DNA of 64,000 nt from Patagioenas fasciata (taxonomy: Eukaryota; Chordata; Aves; Columbiformes; Columbidae). Both the position numbers and the translations under genes were made by a program. The stretch lies in assembly GCF_037038585.1 (NCBI RefSeq), contig NC_092521.1, positions 149,572,605 to 149,636,604 of the forward strand. Reading direction: 5' to 3'. Of this stretch, positions 62,930 to 64,000 are shown piece by piece. The notes under the pieces are model-generated. The model was given only the letters and a program-made list of their open reading frames with translations. It was not told the DNA's origin and ran no database searches. The number at the start of each line of letters is the position of its first letter. The stretch's first letter is position 1.

Positions 62930-63960
62930 CTGTTTAGGAATCCTCAATGGATCTCTCTTGCAGCGTTTTTCCAGTTTCTCCTGAAACTATTTAAGCTTTC
63001 TGGACTTGCAACATCATCTTCACGAGGAGTTGCACACATCTGCTATCCATTATACATGGAACCACCTTCTTGTGTCTAATTTGAACCTAGCTCCTGCTAG
63101 CTTTCAGGACACTGAGCTCTTGGCTGCAAGTGAAAAAACAGCAAGTAGCCCATGTCTACTGACTTCCATGTCACTCACAACTTTGTTCAAACTATCTCTC
63201 TACAGCATTCCCCCAGAAGTTGTCTCTCCCTGGCTCAAGAGTCCTCCTGATCTAGTCAGCTCGTTTTTCATGTAAAAACCATTTTATGCATAATACTGCC
63301 CAGTACGCTTTTTTTCTAACGCATCTGTGATTTCATTATAACCTCTTTGCAATGAGGTACTGAACTGCACTCAGCAGGATTAATCATAAGTTTATACAGT
63401 TGCATACGGATGCGTCTGGTTTGCTCTCTGTTCCAAATAATACTATCATTCATAAACTGTCTCACCTCAAAGCTCACCTTTTTACTATATTATCACATTA
63501 ACTGTACTATGTGAATACACTGAGCAGCACAGTTCCCAGCAGAAATCCAGCCAAACTCCACTGCTAACCTTGCTGTACTAAAAGAGCTATTTATTTCTAC
63601 CCTCCATTTCCCGTCTTTTAACTAATTATTTATCTGGGAAAATATCCTTCCCCTTATCCCATGACTGCTCTTTTTCCTTAAAAGCCAACAAGCCTTGTTA
63701 AACTCTTCAGGAAAATCAAGTGGACTTCATCAATCAGGTCACCTTCTTCCTCCATATTTGTTAATCCTTCAAAGAAGTCCAGCAGGTTTAAGTCAGGACT
63801 CCCCTTTATAGAAGCAAAGTTCAAGACTCCATGCAGGTCATATTTATGTGGTGCTCACTAATTCTATTCTTTATTTCATTTTTTGATAGTTTTCCCCAAA
63901 GAGATGTCAGATGTACAGGCCTGGAAAGACCCTTGAATTCCACTGACAACTTAAAAAATA
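62930..63960 (-). mobile_element. Ancient antisense CR1-like LINE (RT region)
   Basis: Several stretches match antisense amniote CR1 closely. Examples are gagcagcacagttcccagcagaaatcc (63521), the ctaccctccatttcccgtcttttaac block (63598), ccttatcccatgactgctc, aggaaaatcaagtggacttcatcaatcaggtcacc (63709), and aatccttcaaagaagtccagcaggttt (63762). The order follows the element from its 3' part (about 62940) towards the RT core (about 63960). Stops and indels are frequent. Much more diverged than the CR1 at 32.4 kb. Confidence 0.7.
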
Positions 63961-64000
63961 AATAGAATGACACATTTGCCATTTCAGTTCTCGGGCACCC

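Larger units (their letters stand above)
58144..64000 (-). other. DNAJC1 intron, extends beyond the window
   Basis: I searched for the preceding exon (family residues SIEEIEEQMDDWLENRN) and did not find it up to 64000, so this intron is at least 5.9 kb. It holds a solo LTR (61294-61872), old CR1-like sequence (62000-62560 and 62930-63960), and a mixed TA/T-tract at 61141-61190. Confidence 0.75.

Noticed and set aside
1-64000. CRISPR arrays, operons, bacterial or phage systems
   Set aside because: No regularly spaced repeats and no dense ORFs. The window is intron-rich vertebrate DNA.

Overview
The window is vertebrate nuclear DNA and almost certainly from a bird. It is AT-rich, intron-dominated and SINE-poor. 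Its recognisable repeats are CR1 LINEs with the typical 8-bp 3' terminal repeats (ATTCTRTG type), plus one solo LTR of a kind I recall from bird genomes. No bacterial-style genes, tRNA, rRNA or CRISPR arrays are visible. The species cannot be fixed from sequence alone.

Two genes are present, arranged tail to tail. The + strand carries the C-terminal half of MLLT10 (AF10). Ten coding exons between 2688 and 38691 splice in a consistent frame with canonical GT-AG borders into 507 complete codons plus a stop. They encode the octapeptide motif and leucine zipper known to bind the H3K79 methyltransferase DOT1L, followed by a Ser/Thr/Pro- and Gln/His-rich tail. A roughly 1.5-kb 3' UTR has two poly(A) signals. 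The N-terminal PHD-finger half lies upstream, outside the window.

The - strand carries the last four coding exons of DNAJC1 (an ER-membrane J-protein), between 58143 and 44092. These encode 235 residues, including both SANT domains, and end about 3.7 kb from the MLLT10 end. MLLT10 and DNAJC1 are also neighbours on human 10p12, so this looks like conserved synteny. No functional link between the two genes is implied by the sequence.

Layout: 1-2687 MLLT10 intron; 2688-38691 MLLT10 exons and introns (the largest intron is 16.7 kb); 38692-~40260 3' UTR; ~40260-43940 intergenic; ~43940-58143 DNAJC1 terminal exons; 58144-64000 DNAJC1 upstream intron. The introns hold a 5'-truncated, frameshifted CR1 with a reverse-transcriptase domain (32388-33905, - strand), a CR1 3' end (49552-49970, -), a CR1 tail (35170-35241, +), several much older CR1-like relics, a solo LTR with an apparent 5-bp target duplication (61294-61872), simple repeats, and small CpG-rich islets. 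I found no convincing evidence of an undescribed system. The most checkable leads are the CpG islets, a Pumilio-motif cluster in the MLLT10 3' UTR, and a possible conserved noncoding block near 19.9-20.2 kb.
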